Source: Mycobacterium scrofulaceum (GTDB lineage: Bacteria > Actinomycetota > Actinomycetes > Mycobacteriales > Mycobacteriaceae). Taken from it: a stretch of 53,954 nucleotides of DNA. The stretch spans positions 1-53,954 of the forward strand of contig NZ_MVIJ01000039.1 of assembly GCF_002086735.1 (NCBI RefSeq), given 5' to 3'. The notes under the pieces were generated by a model. That model saw only the letters and a list, made by a program, of their open reading frames with translations. It did no database searches and was not told the DNA's origin. Position numbers and translations under genes: made by a program. Below are positions 26,504 to 35,198 of the stretch, one piece after another; positions within the stretch are counted from its first letter, which is position 1; the number at the start of each line of letters is the position of its first letter.

Positions 26504-27418
26504 TTGACTAGCAGCACGAACGCGACCGATCTGTCCGGAAAGGTCGCGGTGGTGACCGGTGCCGCCGCGGGGCTGGGGCGCGCCGAAGCTCTTGGCCTGG
26601 CCCGGCTCGGCGCCACGGTCGTCGTCAACGACATCGCCGCCGCGCTGGATGCCTCCGACGTCATCGACGAGATCAACTCGGCCGGCTCCAAGGCCGTGGC
26701 GGTCGCCGGCGACATCAGCGAGCGGGCCACCGCCGACGAGCTGGTCGCCCAGGCCGACGGCCTCGGGGGACTGGACGTCGTCGTCAACAACGCCGGGATC
26801 ACGCGCGACCGGATGCTGTTCAACATGTCAGACGAGGAGTGGGACCTGGTCATCGCGGTGCACCTGCGCGGCCACTTTTTGCTGACCCGCAACGCGGCCA
26901 CGTATTGGCGCTCCAAGGCGAAGGATTCCGGGGGAACCGTCTTCGGCCGCCTCGTCAACACCGCGTCCGAGGCCGGGCTGGTCGGCCCGGTGGGGCAGGC
27001 GAACTACGGCGCCGCCAAGGCCGGCATCATCTCGCTCACCCTGACGGCCGCGCGGGCGCTGGGCCGCTACGGCGTGTGTGCCAACGCGATCTGCCCCCGC
27101 GCCCGCACCGCTATGACGGCCGACGTCTTCGGTGCCGCACCGGATGTGGAGTCCGGCGGGATCGATCCGCTTTCGCCGGAGCATGTGGTCAACCTGGTCA
27201 CGTTCTTGTCATCGCCGGCGGCCGCAGAAGTCAACGGCCAGGTCTTCATCGTTTACGGTCCGCAGGTGACACTGGTTGCGGCGCCGACCGCGGAGCACCG
27301 TTTCAGCGCCGCGGGACCCGCATGGGAGCCGGCGCAACTGAGCGCAACTCTGCAAGAGTACTTTGCTGGGCGGGATCCGGAGCGGAACTTTTCCGCGGTC
27401 GGACTGATGGAGCAATAA
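26504..27418 (+). CDS. hsd4A: 17beta-hydroxysteroid / 3-hydroxyacyl-CoA dehydrogenase Hsd4A
   Basis: 304 residues from TTG 26504 with AGAGG about ten bases ahead. The SDR signature is TGAAAGLGRAEA, NNAGITRDRM, Ser155 and Tyr168-x-x-x-Lys172 (NYGAAKAG). The MFE-2-like order fits Hsd4A, which oxidises the 22-hydroxyl of the steroid side-chain CoA ester in the beta-oxidation step after EchA19 and also has 17beta-HSD activity. It lies between fdxD and the mce4 genes. Confidence 0.92.
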   Translation: MTSSTNATDLSGKVAVVTGAAAGLGRAEALGLARLGATVVVNDIAAALDASDVIDEINSAGSKAVAVAGDISERATADELVAQADGLGGLDVVVNNAGITRDRMLFNMSDEEWDLVIAVHLRGHFLLTRNAATYWRSKAKDSGGTVFGRLVNTASEAGLVGPVGQANYGAAKAGIISLTLTAARALGRYGVCANAICPRARTAMTADVFGAAPDVESGGIDPLSPEHVVNLVTFLSSPAAAEVNGQVFIVYGPQVTLVAAPTAEHRFSAAGPAWEPAQLSATLQEYFAGRDPERNFSAVGLMEQ

Positions 27419-27454
27419 CCGTGTGAGGTTACTTTCCGGGGGGGAATGAGCAGG

Positions 27455-27468
27455 TATAACCTGTTTCA
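27455..27468. promoter_or_regulatory. KstR operator of the mce4 operon
   Basis: TATAACCTGTTTCA fits TnnAACnnGTTnnA but with a less symmetrical right half than the other sites. It is 187 bases before yrbE4A. Bases 27458-27474 (AACCTGTTTCAGTTTGA) are identical to 42960-42976 before an SDR gene. Confidence 0.85.
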
Positions 27469-27533
27469 GTTTGACACATGACAAGTGCGTCTGACCAGGT
27501 GAGTTATCGGTTCGGATAAAGAAATGTTGTTCG

Positions 27534-27564
27534 TTGACACCGTTAACTTCTTCTGGGTTAATAT
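27534..27564 (+). promoter_or_regulatory. Possible SigA-type promoter for yrbE4A-mce4
   Basis: TTGACA (27534-27539) and TAATAT (27559-27564) are separated by 19 bases, a little wide for a primary-sigma promoter. They lie between the KstR box and yrbE4A. This is a pattern match only; a promoter overlapping the KstR box itself is equally possible. Confidence 0.4.
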
Positions 27565-27654
27565 GATCCGGCTCACACCGGGCCGGGTAAGAACGCCGTC
27601 GACGCAAAGGCAGCACATAGACTTCGCCGCGAACAACCAAGGGGGGAAACCAAG

Positions 27655-28419
27655 TTGAGGGAGCAACTCGCGGTTCCCGCCCGCGCCGTCGGCGGGTTCT
27701 TCGAAATGATGATCGACACCGGCCGTGCGATTTTTCGCCGGCCGTTCCAGTTGAACGAGTTCCTGGAACAGACCTGGATGATCGCGCGGGTGTCGCTGGT
27801 CCCGACCCTGCTGGTGTCGATCCCGTTCACCGTGCTGGTGGCGTTCACCCTCAATATCCTGCTGCACGAGATCGGGGCCGCCGACTTGTCCGGCGCCGGA
27901 ACGGCATTCGGCACCATCACCCAGCTGGGTCCGGTGGTGACCGTGCTCGTCGTGGCCGGTGCCGGAGCCACCGCGATCTGCGCCGACCTCGGCGCGCGGA
28001 CGATCCGCGAGGAGATCGACGCGATGCGGGTGCTCGGGATCGACCCGGTCCACCGCCTGGTGGTTCCCCGGGTCCTGGCTTCCACCGTCGTCGCCCTCTT
28101 GCTGAACGGTTTGGTGTGCGCGATCGGCCTGTCCGGGGGTTACGTGTTCTCCGTCTTTCTGCAGGGCGTGAATCCGGGCGCGTTCATCAACGGGCTCACC
28201 GTCCTGACCGGGCTGCGCGAGTTGGTGCTCGCCGAGGTCAAGGCGCTACTGTTCGGCCTCATGGCCGGGCTGGTGGGCTGCTACCGGGGGCTGACGGTCA
28301 AGGGCGGACCCAAGGGCGTCGGCAACGCGGTCAACGAAACCGTGGTCTACGCGTTCATCTGTCTGTTCGTCATCAACGTCGTGATGACCGCCGTCGGCGT
28401 GCGGATCTCGGCGAAGTGA
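27655..28419 (+). CDS. yrbE4A: Mce4 permease YrbE4A
   Basis: 254 residues, TTG start with AAGGGGGG 8-16 bases ahead. About five membrane segments are visible, and EEIDAMRVLGIDPVHRLVVP is the conserved MlaE/YrbE cytoplasmic loop that docks the ATPase MceG. With YrbE4B it forms the inner-membrane channel of the cholesterol importer. It heads the mce4 operon, with eight bases to yrbE4B. Confidence 0.96.
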   Translation: MREQLAVPARAVGGFFEMMIDTGRAIFRRPFQLNEFLEQTWMIARVSLVPTLLVSIPFTVLVAFTLNILLHEIGAADLSGAGTAFGTITQLGPVVTVLVVAGAGATAICADLGARTIREEIDAMRVLGIDPVHRLVVPRVLASTVVALLLNGLVCAIGLSGGYVFSVFLQGVNPGAFINGLTVLTGLRELVLAEVKALLFGLMAGLVGCYRGLTVKGGPKGVGNAVNETVVYAFICLFVINVVMTAVGVRISAK

Positions 28420-28426
28420 GCACTCG

Positions 28427-29269
28427 ATGAGCTACGACGTCACCTACCGGTTGCGCAGCCTCGCCTCCCGGTTGCAGGAGCCGGTCGACGACTTCGGCGA
28501 GCAGGCGCTGTTCTACGGGCAGACCGTCCGCTACGTCCCCAACGCGCTCACCCGCTACCGCAAGGAGACGGTCCGGCTGATCGCCGAGATGACGATGGGT
28601 TCGGGCGCGCTCGTCATGATCGGCGGAACCGTCGGGGTTGCGGCCTTCCTGACACTGGCCTCCGGCGGTGTTGTCGCCGTGCAGGGGTACTCGTCGCTGG
28701 GCAACATCGGCATCGAAGCCCTGACCGGGTTCCTCTCGGCTTTCTTGAACGTCCGCATCATCGCGCCGGTGATCGCGGGCATCGCGCTGGCCGCCACCAT
28801 CGGCGCCGGCGCCACCGCCCAGTTGGGGGCCATGCGGGTGTCCGAGGAGATCGACGCCGTCGAGTGCATGGCCGTGCACTCGGTGTCGTACCTGGTGTCG
28901 ACCCGCCTGATCGCCGGCCTCATCGCGATCATCCCGCTGTACTCACTGTCGGTGCTGGCCGCCTTCTTCGCCGCCCGCTTCACCACGGTGTACATCAACG
29001 GGCAGTCGAAGGGCCTCTACGACCATTACTTCAATACCTTCCTGATTCCGACCGACCTGCTGTGGTCCTTCCTGCAGGCGATCGTCATGTCCATCGCGGT
29101 GATGCTCGTCCATACCTACTACGGCTACAACGCCAGCGGCGGACCGGTCGGCGTCGGGATCGCGGTCGGGCAGGCCGTGCGGACCTCGCTGATCGTCGTG
29201 GTCGTCATCACTTTGTTCATCTCACTCGCCGTCTACGGCGCGTCCGGTAACTTCAACCTCTCCGGGTAA
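28427..29269 (+). CDS. yrbE4B: Mce4 permease YrbE4B
   Basis: 280 residues. The MlaE-family loop is SEEIDAVECMAVHSVSYLVS, between hydrophobic segments. It is the partner of YrbE4A and lies before mce4A with a 19-base gap. As is usual, no ATPase is encoded in the operon; MceG lies elsewhere in mycobacterial genomes. Confidence 0.96.
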   Translation: MSYDVTYRLRSLASRLQEPVDDFGEQALFYGQTVRYVPNALTRYRKETVRLIAEMTMGSGALVMIGGTVGVAAFLTLASGGVVAVQGYSSLGNIGIEALTGFLSAFLNVRIIAPVIAGIALAATIGAGATAQLGAMRVSEEIDAVECMAVHSVSYLVSTRLIAGLIAIIPLYSLSVLAAFFAARFTTVYINGQSKGLYDHYFNTFLIPTDLLWSFLQAIVMSIAVMLVHTYYGYNASGGPVGVGIAVGQAVRTSLIVVVVITLFISLAVYGASGNFNLSG

Positions 29270-29288
29270 GAGGACCGCTTACACGAAC

Positions 29289-30491
29289 ATGGCAGAGACA
29301 CACACGCGACGTACCTCCGTCCGGCTGGCAGCCGCGGTGCTGGCCGGCCTGTTGGTGGCGTTCGCCGCCGTGACTTACCTTTCCTACACAGCGGCTTTCG
29401 CCTCGATCGACACCGTGACGGTCTCGTCTCCCCGAGCCGGGCTGGTGATGGAAACGGGTGCCAAGGTCAAATACCGCGGGATCCAAGTCGGCAAGGTCGA
29501 GACGATCGACTACTCGGGCGACCAGGCGCGGCTAACGCTGGGCATCAACAGCGACGAAATGCACTTCATCCCGTCGAACGCGACGGTGCACATCGCGGGG
29601 AACACCATCTTCGGCGCCAAGTCGGTCGAATTCCTTCCGCCGCAGAACCCTTCGCCGACCTCGCTGCGCCCGAACGCGCACGTCGCGGCCTCGGCGGTGC
29701 AGCTGGAAGTCAACACCCTGTTCCAGTCGCTGATCGACCTGCTGCACAAGATCGACCCGGTCGAACTCAATGGGACGCTGAGCGCGCTGTCGGAAGGTCT
29801 GCGCGGTCACGGTGACGACCTCGGCGGCACCTTGTCGGGGTTGAACACGCTGACGCGCCAAGCCAATCCGAAACTGCCTGCGCTGCAGGAGGATTTCCGT
29901 AAGGCGGCGATCGTCACCAACATCTACGCCGACGCCGCCCCGAATCTCAACACCGTCTTCGACAACCTGCCGACGATCAACAAGACCGTCGTCGACCAGC
30001 AGAACAACCTCAACGACACGCTGCTCGCCACCATCGGCCTGGCCAACAACGCCTACGAGACGTTGGAGCCGGCCGAACAGAACTTCATCGACGCGATCAA
30101 CCGGCTGCGGGCCCCGCTGAAGGTGGCGGCGGACTATTCGCCGGAGTTCGGCTGCCTGTTCGCGGGCATCGAGCGCGGTATCAAGGAATTCGCCCCCCTG
30201 CTCGGCGTCCGCAAGGCCGGCCTGTTCACGTCGTCGAGCTTCGTGCTCGGCGCGCCGGCGTACACGTTCCCCGAGTCCCTGCCGGTCGTCAACGCCTCCG
30301 GCGGACCGAACTGCCGCGGGCTGCCCGACATTCCCACCAAACAGACGGGCGGGTCGTTCTATCGCGCCCCGTTCCTGGTGACCGACAACGCCAACATCCC
30401 CTACGAGCCGTTCACCGAACTGCAGTTCGACGCGCCCTCGACGCTGCAGTTCTTGTTCCACGGCGCCTTCGCGGAACGGGACGACTTCTGA
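29289..30491 (+). CDS. mce4A: Mce4A, sterol importer MCE-domain protein
   Basis: 400 residues: membrane anchor at about 12-34, MCE domain about 40-118 (GLVMETGAKVKYRGIQVGKV), then a long helical region and a cysteine-bearing tail (GGPNCRGLPD). Six MCE proteins form a hexameric tunnel across the periplasm that carries cholesterol to YrbE4AB. The stop overlaps mce4B by one base. Confidence 0.96.
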   Translation: MAETHTRRTSVRLAAAVLAGLLVAFAAVTYLSYTAAFASIDTVTVSSPRAGLVMETGAKVKYRGIQVGKVETIDYSGDQARLTLGINSDEMHFIPSNATVHIAGNTIFGAKSVEFLPPQNPSPTSLRPNAHVAASAVQLEVNTLFQSLIDLLHKIDPVELNGTLSALSEGLRGHGDDLGGTLSGLNTLTRQANPKLPALQEDFRKAAIVTNIYADAAPNLNTVFDNLPTINKTVVDQQNNLNDTLLATIGLANNAYETLEPAEQNFIDAINRLRAPLKVAADYSPEFGCLFAGIERGIKEFAPLLGVRKAGLFTSSSFVLGAPAYTFPESLPVVNASGGPNCRGLPDIPTKQTGGSFYRAPFLVTDNANIPYEPFTELQFDAPSTLQFLFHGAFAERDDF

Positions 30492-31543
30492 TGGCGGCCG
30501 GGGCTACGCCGACGCACCGCTCGATGATGATCAAGGTCAGCATCTTCGCGGTGGCCATGCTGCTCGTCTCGGCGGGACTGGTGGTGGTCTTCGGTGACTT
30601 CCGGTTCGGTCCCGAAAGCACTTACCACGCAACGTTTACCGATGTGTCTCGGTTGAAGCCGGGCCAGAAGGTCCGCATCGCGGGCGTGCCGGTCGGTGCG
30701 GTGTCCGGCGTGAAGCTCAATCCCGACAACACCATCGATGTGTCGTTCGGACTCGACAAGCGCTACAGGCTGTATTCCTCCACCCGTGCGGTGATCCGCT
30801 ACGAGAACCTGGTCGGGGACCGGTATCTCGAGATCACCTCGGGGCCGGGCGAGCTGAGGAAGCTGCCGCCGGGCGCGACGATCAACGCCCAGCACACCCA
30901 GCCCGCGCTGGATCTCGATGCGCTGCTGGGGGGCCTGCGCCCGGTGCTCAAGGGCTTGGACGCCGATAAAATCAACACCATCAGCAGCGCCGTCATCGAG
31001 CTGCTCCAGGGCCAGGGCGGTGCGCTGTCCGACGTGTTGGCCAATACCAGCGCGTTCTCATCGGCGCTGGGCCAACGCGACCAACTCATCGGTGACGTGA
31101 TCAACAACCTCAACACCGTGCTCAAGACCGTCGATGCGCGCAGCGCCCAGTTCTCGGCGAGTGTCGACCAGTTGCAGCAACTGATCAGCGGGCTGGCCAA
31201 GAACAAGGACGACATCGCGGGCGCCATTCCGCCGCTGGCCTCGACGACGACGGATCTGACCGAGCTGCTGAAGAATTCGCGCCGGCCGCTGCAGGGCGTC
31301 CTGGAGAACACCCGTCCGCTGGCGACCGAACTGGACAACCGCAAGGCCGAGGTCGACAACGACGTCGAGCAGCTGGGCGAGGATTACCTGCGGCTGGCGG
31401 CGCTGGGTGCCTACGGGTCGTTCTTCAACATCTACTTCTGCTCGGTGACGATCAAGATCAATGGCCCGGCGGGTGGTGACATCCTGCTGCCCCTCGGTGG
31501 GCAGGTGGATCCCAGCAAGGGGAGGTGCTCTTTTGCCAAGTAA
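30491..31543 (+). CDS. mce4B: Mce4B, sterol importer MCE-domain protein
   Basis: 350 residues: anchor about 12-35, MCE domain LKPGQKVRIAGVPVGAV, long coiled-coil-like helix (DQLQQLISGLAKNKDDI) and a short tail. It is a subunit of the Mce4 hexamer. It overlaps mce4C by 11 bases, where the TTG of mce4C lies inside the last codons. Confidence 0.95.
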   Translation: MAAGATPTHRSMMIKVSIFAVAMLLVSAGLVVVFGDFRFGPESTYHATFTDVSRLKPGQKVRIAGVPVGAVSGVKLNPDNTIDVSFGLDKRYRLYSSTRAVIRYENLVGDRYLEITSGPGELRKLPPGATINAQHTQPALDLDALLGGLRPVLKGLDADKINTISSAVIELLQGQGGALSDVLANTSAFSSALGQRDQLIGDVINNLNTVLKTVDARSAQFSASVDQLQQLISGLAKNKDDIAGAIPPLASTTTDLTELLKNSRRPLQGVLENTRPLATELDNRKAEVDNDVEQLGEDYLRLAALGAYGSFFNIYFCSVTIKINGPAGGDILLPLGGQVDPSKGRCSFAK

Positions 31544-32597
31544 CGGAAAGCATGAGCGCGACCCGATGCGCACGGGCGTCTTCGGGGTGGTGCTCGTGGT
31601 GTGCGTCGTGCTCATCGCCTTCGGCTACGCGGGATTGCCGTTCTGGCCGCAGGGGAAGATCTACGACGCCTACTTCTCCGACGCCGGCGGTATCAATCCC
31701 GGCAACGCGGTATATGTCTCGGGCTTCAAGGTGGGCAAGGTGACGTCTGTCGGCCTGGCCGGAGACAGCGCCAAGATCAGCTTCAGCGTGGATCGCCATG
31801 TCGCCGTTGGCGATCAGTCGCTCGCTGCGATCCGCACCGACACCATCCTCGGTGAGCGCTCCATCGCGGTGAGCCCGGCCGGTAGCGGCAGGTCGACCAC
31901 CATCCCGCTCAGCCGCACGACCACGCCGTACACGCTCGCCGGCGCTCTGGAGGATCTCGGCCAGAACGCCAACAACCTGAACAAGCCGCAGTTCGAGCAG
32001 GCGCTGAACGTCTTGACCGACACGCTGCATGACGCCACCCCCGAGCTGCGCGGTGCGCTCGACGGTGTGACGACGCTGTCGCGAACCCTCAACCGCCGGG
32101 ACGAGGCGCTGCAAAGCCTGCTGGCGCATGCGAAGTCGGTGACAGGCGTGCTGTCCCAGCGGGCCGGCCAGGTCAACAAACTCATCGACGACGGCAACGA
32201 GTTGTTTGCCGCGCTCGATGAGCGGCGCGCCGCCCTCGGGCGGCTGATCTCGGGAATCCAGGGCCTGTCCGCGCAGATCTCCGGCTTCGTCGCCGACAAC
32301 CGCAAGGAGTTCGGCCCGGCCCTGAGCAAGCTCAACGACGTGCTGAGCAATCTGAACGAGCGCCGCGACTACATCACCGAGGCCCTCAAACGGCTGCCCA
32401 CCTACGCGACCGAGCTGGGCGAGGTCGTGGGCTCGGGACCGGGATTCAACGTCAACGTCTACGGTGTGATCCCCGCGCCGCTGCTGGCGACGATGTTCGA
32501 CTTCTTCTACCAGCCCGGCAAGATGCCGGCCAGCCTCGCCGATTATCTGCGCGGCCTCATCCAGGAGCGCTGGATCATTAGGCCGAAGTCGCCATGA
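31533..32597 (+). CDS. mce4C: Mce4C, sterol importer MCE-domain protein
   Basis: 354 residues from TTG 31533 (LPSNGKHERDPMRTG), with GGAGG at about 31521-31525 ahead. This start matches the conserved SKHERDP N-terminus I recall from M. tuberculosis Mce4C; an ATG further on would lose it. The anchor is FGVVLVVCVVLIAFGYAG and the MCE domain starts GINPGNAVYVSGFKVGKV. The rest is helical with a YLRGLIQERWIIRPKSP end. Confidence 0.94.
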   Translation: MPSNGKHERDPMRTGVFGVVLVVCVVLIAFGYAGLPFWPQGKIYDAYFSDAGGINPGNAVYVSGFKVGKVTSVGLAGDSAKISFSVDRHVAVGDQSLAAIRTDTILGERSIAVSPAGSGRSTTIPLSRTTTPYTLAGALEDLGQNANNLNKPQFEQALNVLTDTLHDATPELRGALDGVTTLSRTLNRRDEALQSLLAHAKSVTGVLSQRAGQVNKLIDDGNELFAALDERRAALGRLISGIQGLSAQISGFVADNRKEFGPALSKLNDVLSNLNERRDYITEALKRLPTYATELGEVVGSGPGFNVNVYGVIPAPLLATMFDFFYQPGKMPASLADYLRGLIQERWIIRPKSP

Positions 32598-34030
32598 TCC
32601 GACGGATCGCCGCCAGCCGCGGGCTGCGCTACACCACCGCCATCGCGCTCGTCGCGGTGTTGGTGGGTGGCGTTTATGTGCTGTCGTCGAGCGGCAATAC
32701 GCGCAGCATCGTCGGCTACTTCACGTCCGCCGTCGGGCTCTATCCCGGTGACCAGGTTCGCGTCCTCGGCGTTCCGGTGGGTCAGGTCGACACGATCGAG
32801 CCGCGGCCCTCCGACGTCAGGATCACCATGTCGGTGTCCAAGGACGTGAAGATCCCCAAGGACGCGAAAGCCATCATCATGTCGCCTAACCTGGTGGCGG
32901 CGCGGTTCATTCAGTTGACCCCGGCATACACCGGGGGCGCGGTGCTGCCCGACGGCGGACGCATCGGCCTTGACCGGACCGGGGTTCCGGTGGAGTGGGA
33001 CGAGGTCAAAGAATCACTGACGCAACTGGCCGTGCAGCTCGGTCCCACCACGGGATCGATGCAGGGGCCCTTGGGACGGGCGATCAACCAGGCCGCGGAC
33101 ACGTTCAACGGCAACGGCGAATCTTTCCACAACGCGTTGCGTGAACTCTCGCAAGCCGCTGGGCGGCTGGGCGATTCGCGCAGCGACATCTTCGGCACGG
33201 TCAAAAACCTTCAGGTTCTGGTCAACGCGCTGTCGGCCAGCAACGAACAAATCGTGCAGTTCGCCGGCAACGTCGCCTCGGTCTCCCAGGTGCTGGCCGA
33301 CAGCTCGCGGCACCTCGACAACACCCTGGGCACGCTCAACAAGGCGCTCTCCGACGTCAGGGGCTTCCTGCACGAGAACAACTCGACGCTGATCGATACG
33401 GTCAACAACGTCAACGATCTGGCCAAGACCCTCAGCGACCAGAGCGACAACATCGAGCAGGTGCTGCACGTCGCGGGGCCCGGCATCGCCAACTTCTACA
33501 ACATCTACGACCCCGCGCAGGGCACCCTCAACGGCCTGCTGTCGATTCCGGAGTTCGCCAACCCCGTGCAGTTCATCTGCGGGGGCTCTTTCGAGACCGC
33601 CGCCGGGCCACGCGCGCCCGACTATTACCGGCGTGCCGAGCTGTGCCGCGAGCGGTTGGGGCCGGTGCTGCGCCGGCTCACCGTGAACTATCCGCCGATC
33701 ATGTTCCACCCGCTGAACACGATCACGGCGTACAAGGGTCAGATCATCTACGACACCCCGGAGACCCAGGCCAAGTCGGCGACGCCGGTCCCGGAGCTGA
33801 CCTGGGTCCCGGCCAACGGCGCCAAGACGCCGCCCGCCGCCCAGAACCCTACGGACCTCCAGGCATTGCTGGTTCCGACCGCCCCGCAGGCGGGTCCGGC
33901 TCCCGGCCCCGCGCCGGCGTTGGGTAATGCCGGTCCGCCCCCCGGACCCGCCGCGGGGAGCGCCTTTGGGCCGCTACCCGGACCGGCGCCGGCGCAGGCG
34001 CCGCCGCCGCCCAACCAAGGGGGCGGCTGA
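32594..34030 (+). CDS. mce4D: Mce4D, sterol importer MCE-domain protein
   Basis: 478 residues. Anchor near residues 12-33, MCE domain LYPGDQVRVLGVPVGQV, long helix, and a proline/alanine-rich C-terminal tail (about residues 415-478, APGPAPALGNAGPPPGP). It starts inside the mce4C stop (ATGA). A disordered proline tail is usual for D and F subunits. Confidence 0.95.
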   Translation: MIRRIAASRGLRYTTAIALVAVLVGGVYVLSSSGNTRSIVGYFTSAVGLYPGDQVRVLGVPVGQVDTIEPRPSDVRITMSVSKDVKIPKDAKAIIMSPNLVAARFIQLTPAYTGGAVLPDGGRIGLDRTGVPVEWDEVKESLTQLAVQLGPTTGSMQGPLGRAINQAADTFNGNGESFHNALRELSQAAGRLGDSRSDIFGTVKNLQVLVNALSASNEQIVQFAGNVASVSQVLADSSRHLDNTLGTLNKALSDVRGFLHENNSTLIDTVNNVNDLAKTLSDQSDNIEQVLHVAGPGIANFYNIYDPAQGTLNGLLSIPEFANPVQFICGGSFETAAGPRAPDYYRRAELCRERLGPVLRRLTVNYPPIMFHPLNTITAYKGQIIYDTPETQAKSATPVPELTWVPANGAKTPPAAQNPTDLQALLVPTAPQAGPAPGPAPALGNAGPPPGPAAGSAFGPLPGPAPAQAPPPPNQGGG

Positions 34031-35185
34031 GTGAACCGAATGTGGTTGCGCGGTGGTGCTTTAGCGGCGGGCACCGTGCTGCTGGCCGGCTGTCAGTACA
34101 ACGGTCTGAACTCGCTGTCGATGCCCGGCACGGCGGGTCACGGCGGCGGCGCCTACTCGATCACCGTCGACCTGCCCGACGTGGCCACGCTGCCGCAGAA
34201 CTCTCCGGTCATGGTCGACGACGTCACCGTCGGCAGCGTCTCGGGCATTCAGGCCGAGCAACGGCCCGACGGATCGTTCTACGCGGCAGTGAAATTGTCA
34301 CTGGACAAGAACGTCACGTTGCCCGCCAACGCGACGGCGACGGTCGCCCAGACGTCGCTGCTGGGTTCGATGCACGTCGACCTGGCCCGCCCCAAAGGCA
34401 AGCCGGCCGTCGGCAAACTGACCGACGGGTCGAAGATCTCCGAGTCCAACACCGGGCGCTATCCCACCACCGAAGAGGTGCTGTCGGCCCTCGGCGTCGT
34501 GGTGAACAAGGGCAATGTGGGTGCCCTGGAAGAGATCACCGACGAGACCTATCAGGCCGTCGCGGGCAGGCAGGACCAGTTCGACGGCCTGATCCCCCGG
34601 CTGGCCGAACTAACGGCCGGGCTCAACCGGCAGGTCAACGACATCATCGACGCGGTCGACGGCTTGAACCGATTCTCGGCGAGCCTGGCGCGCGACAAGG
34701 ACAACCTGGGCCGGGCGCTAGACACGCTGCCGGACGCGATCCGGGTCCTCAACAAGAACCGCGACCACATCGTCGAGGCGTTCGCCGCGCTCAAGAAGCT
34801 GGCCAACGTGACGTCGCATGTGCTGGCAAAGACCAAGGTGGACTTCGCCGCTGACCTCAAGGACCTGTACTCGGTGACCAAGGCGCTCGCCGACAACCGG
34901 AAGAACTTCGTCACGTCGCTGCAGCTCTTGTTGACATTTCCGTTCCCCAACTTCGGAATCAAGAACGCGGTCCGCGGTGACTATCTCAACGTGTTCACCA
35001 CGTTCGACCTCACGCTGCGCCGCATCGGTGAAACGTTCTTCACCACGGCGTATTTCGACCCGAACATGGCTCACATGAACGAGATCCTCAATCCCCCCGA
35101 CTTCTTGGTCGGGGAAATGGCCAACCTGTCCGGACAGGCCGCCGACCCGTTCAAGATTCCGCCCGGCACGGCTTCAGGACAGTAG
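34031..35185 (+). CDS. lprN: Mce4E lipoprotein LprN
   Basis: 384 residues from GTG 34031, immediately after the mce4D stop. Cys21 in VLLAGCQYNG is a clean lipobox, so this subunit is lipid-anchored rather than membrane-spanning. MCE domain VDLPDVATLPQNSPVMVDDVTVGSV. All sequenced mce operons have a lipoprotein at this E position. Confidence 0.95.
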   Translation: MNRMWLRGGALAAGTVLLAGCQYNGLNSLSMPGTAGHGGGAYSITVDLPDVATLPQNSPVMVDDVTVGSVSGIQAEQRPDGSFYAAVKLSLDKNVTLPANATATVAQTSLLGSMHVDLARPKGKPAVGKLTDGSKISESNTGRYPTTEEVLSALGVVVNKGNVGALEEITDETYQAVAGRQDQFDGLIPRLAELTAGLNRQVNDIIDAVDGLNRFSASLARDKDNLGRALDTLPDAIRVLNKNRDHIVEAFAALKKLANVTSHVLAKTKVDFAADLKDLYSVTKALADNRKNFVTSLQLLLTFPFPNFGIKNAVRGDYLNVFTTFDLTLRRIGETFFTTAYFDPNMAHMNEILNPPDFLVGEMANLSGQAADPFKIPPGTASGQ

Positions 35186-35198
35186 GGGGCGGGCGCAG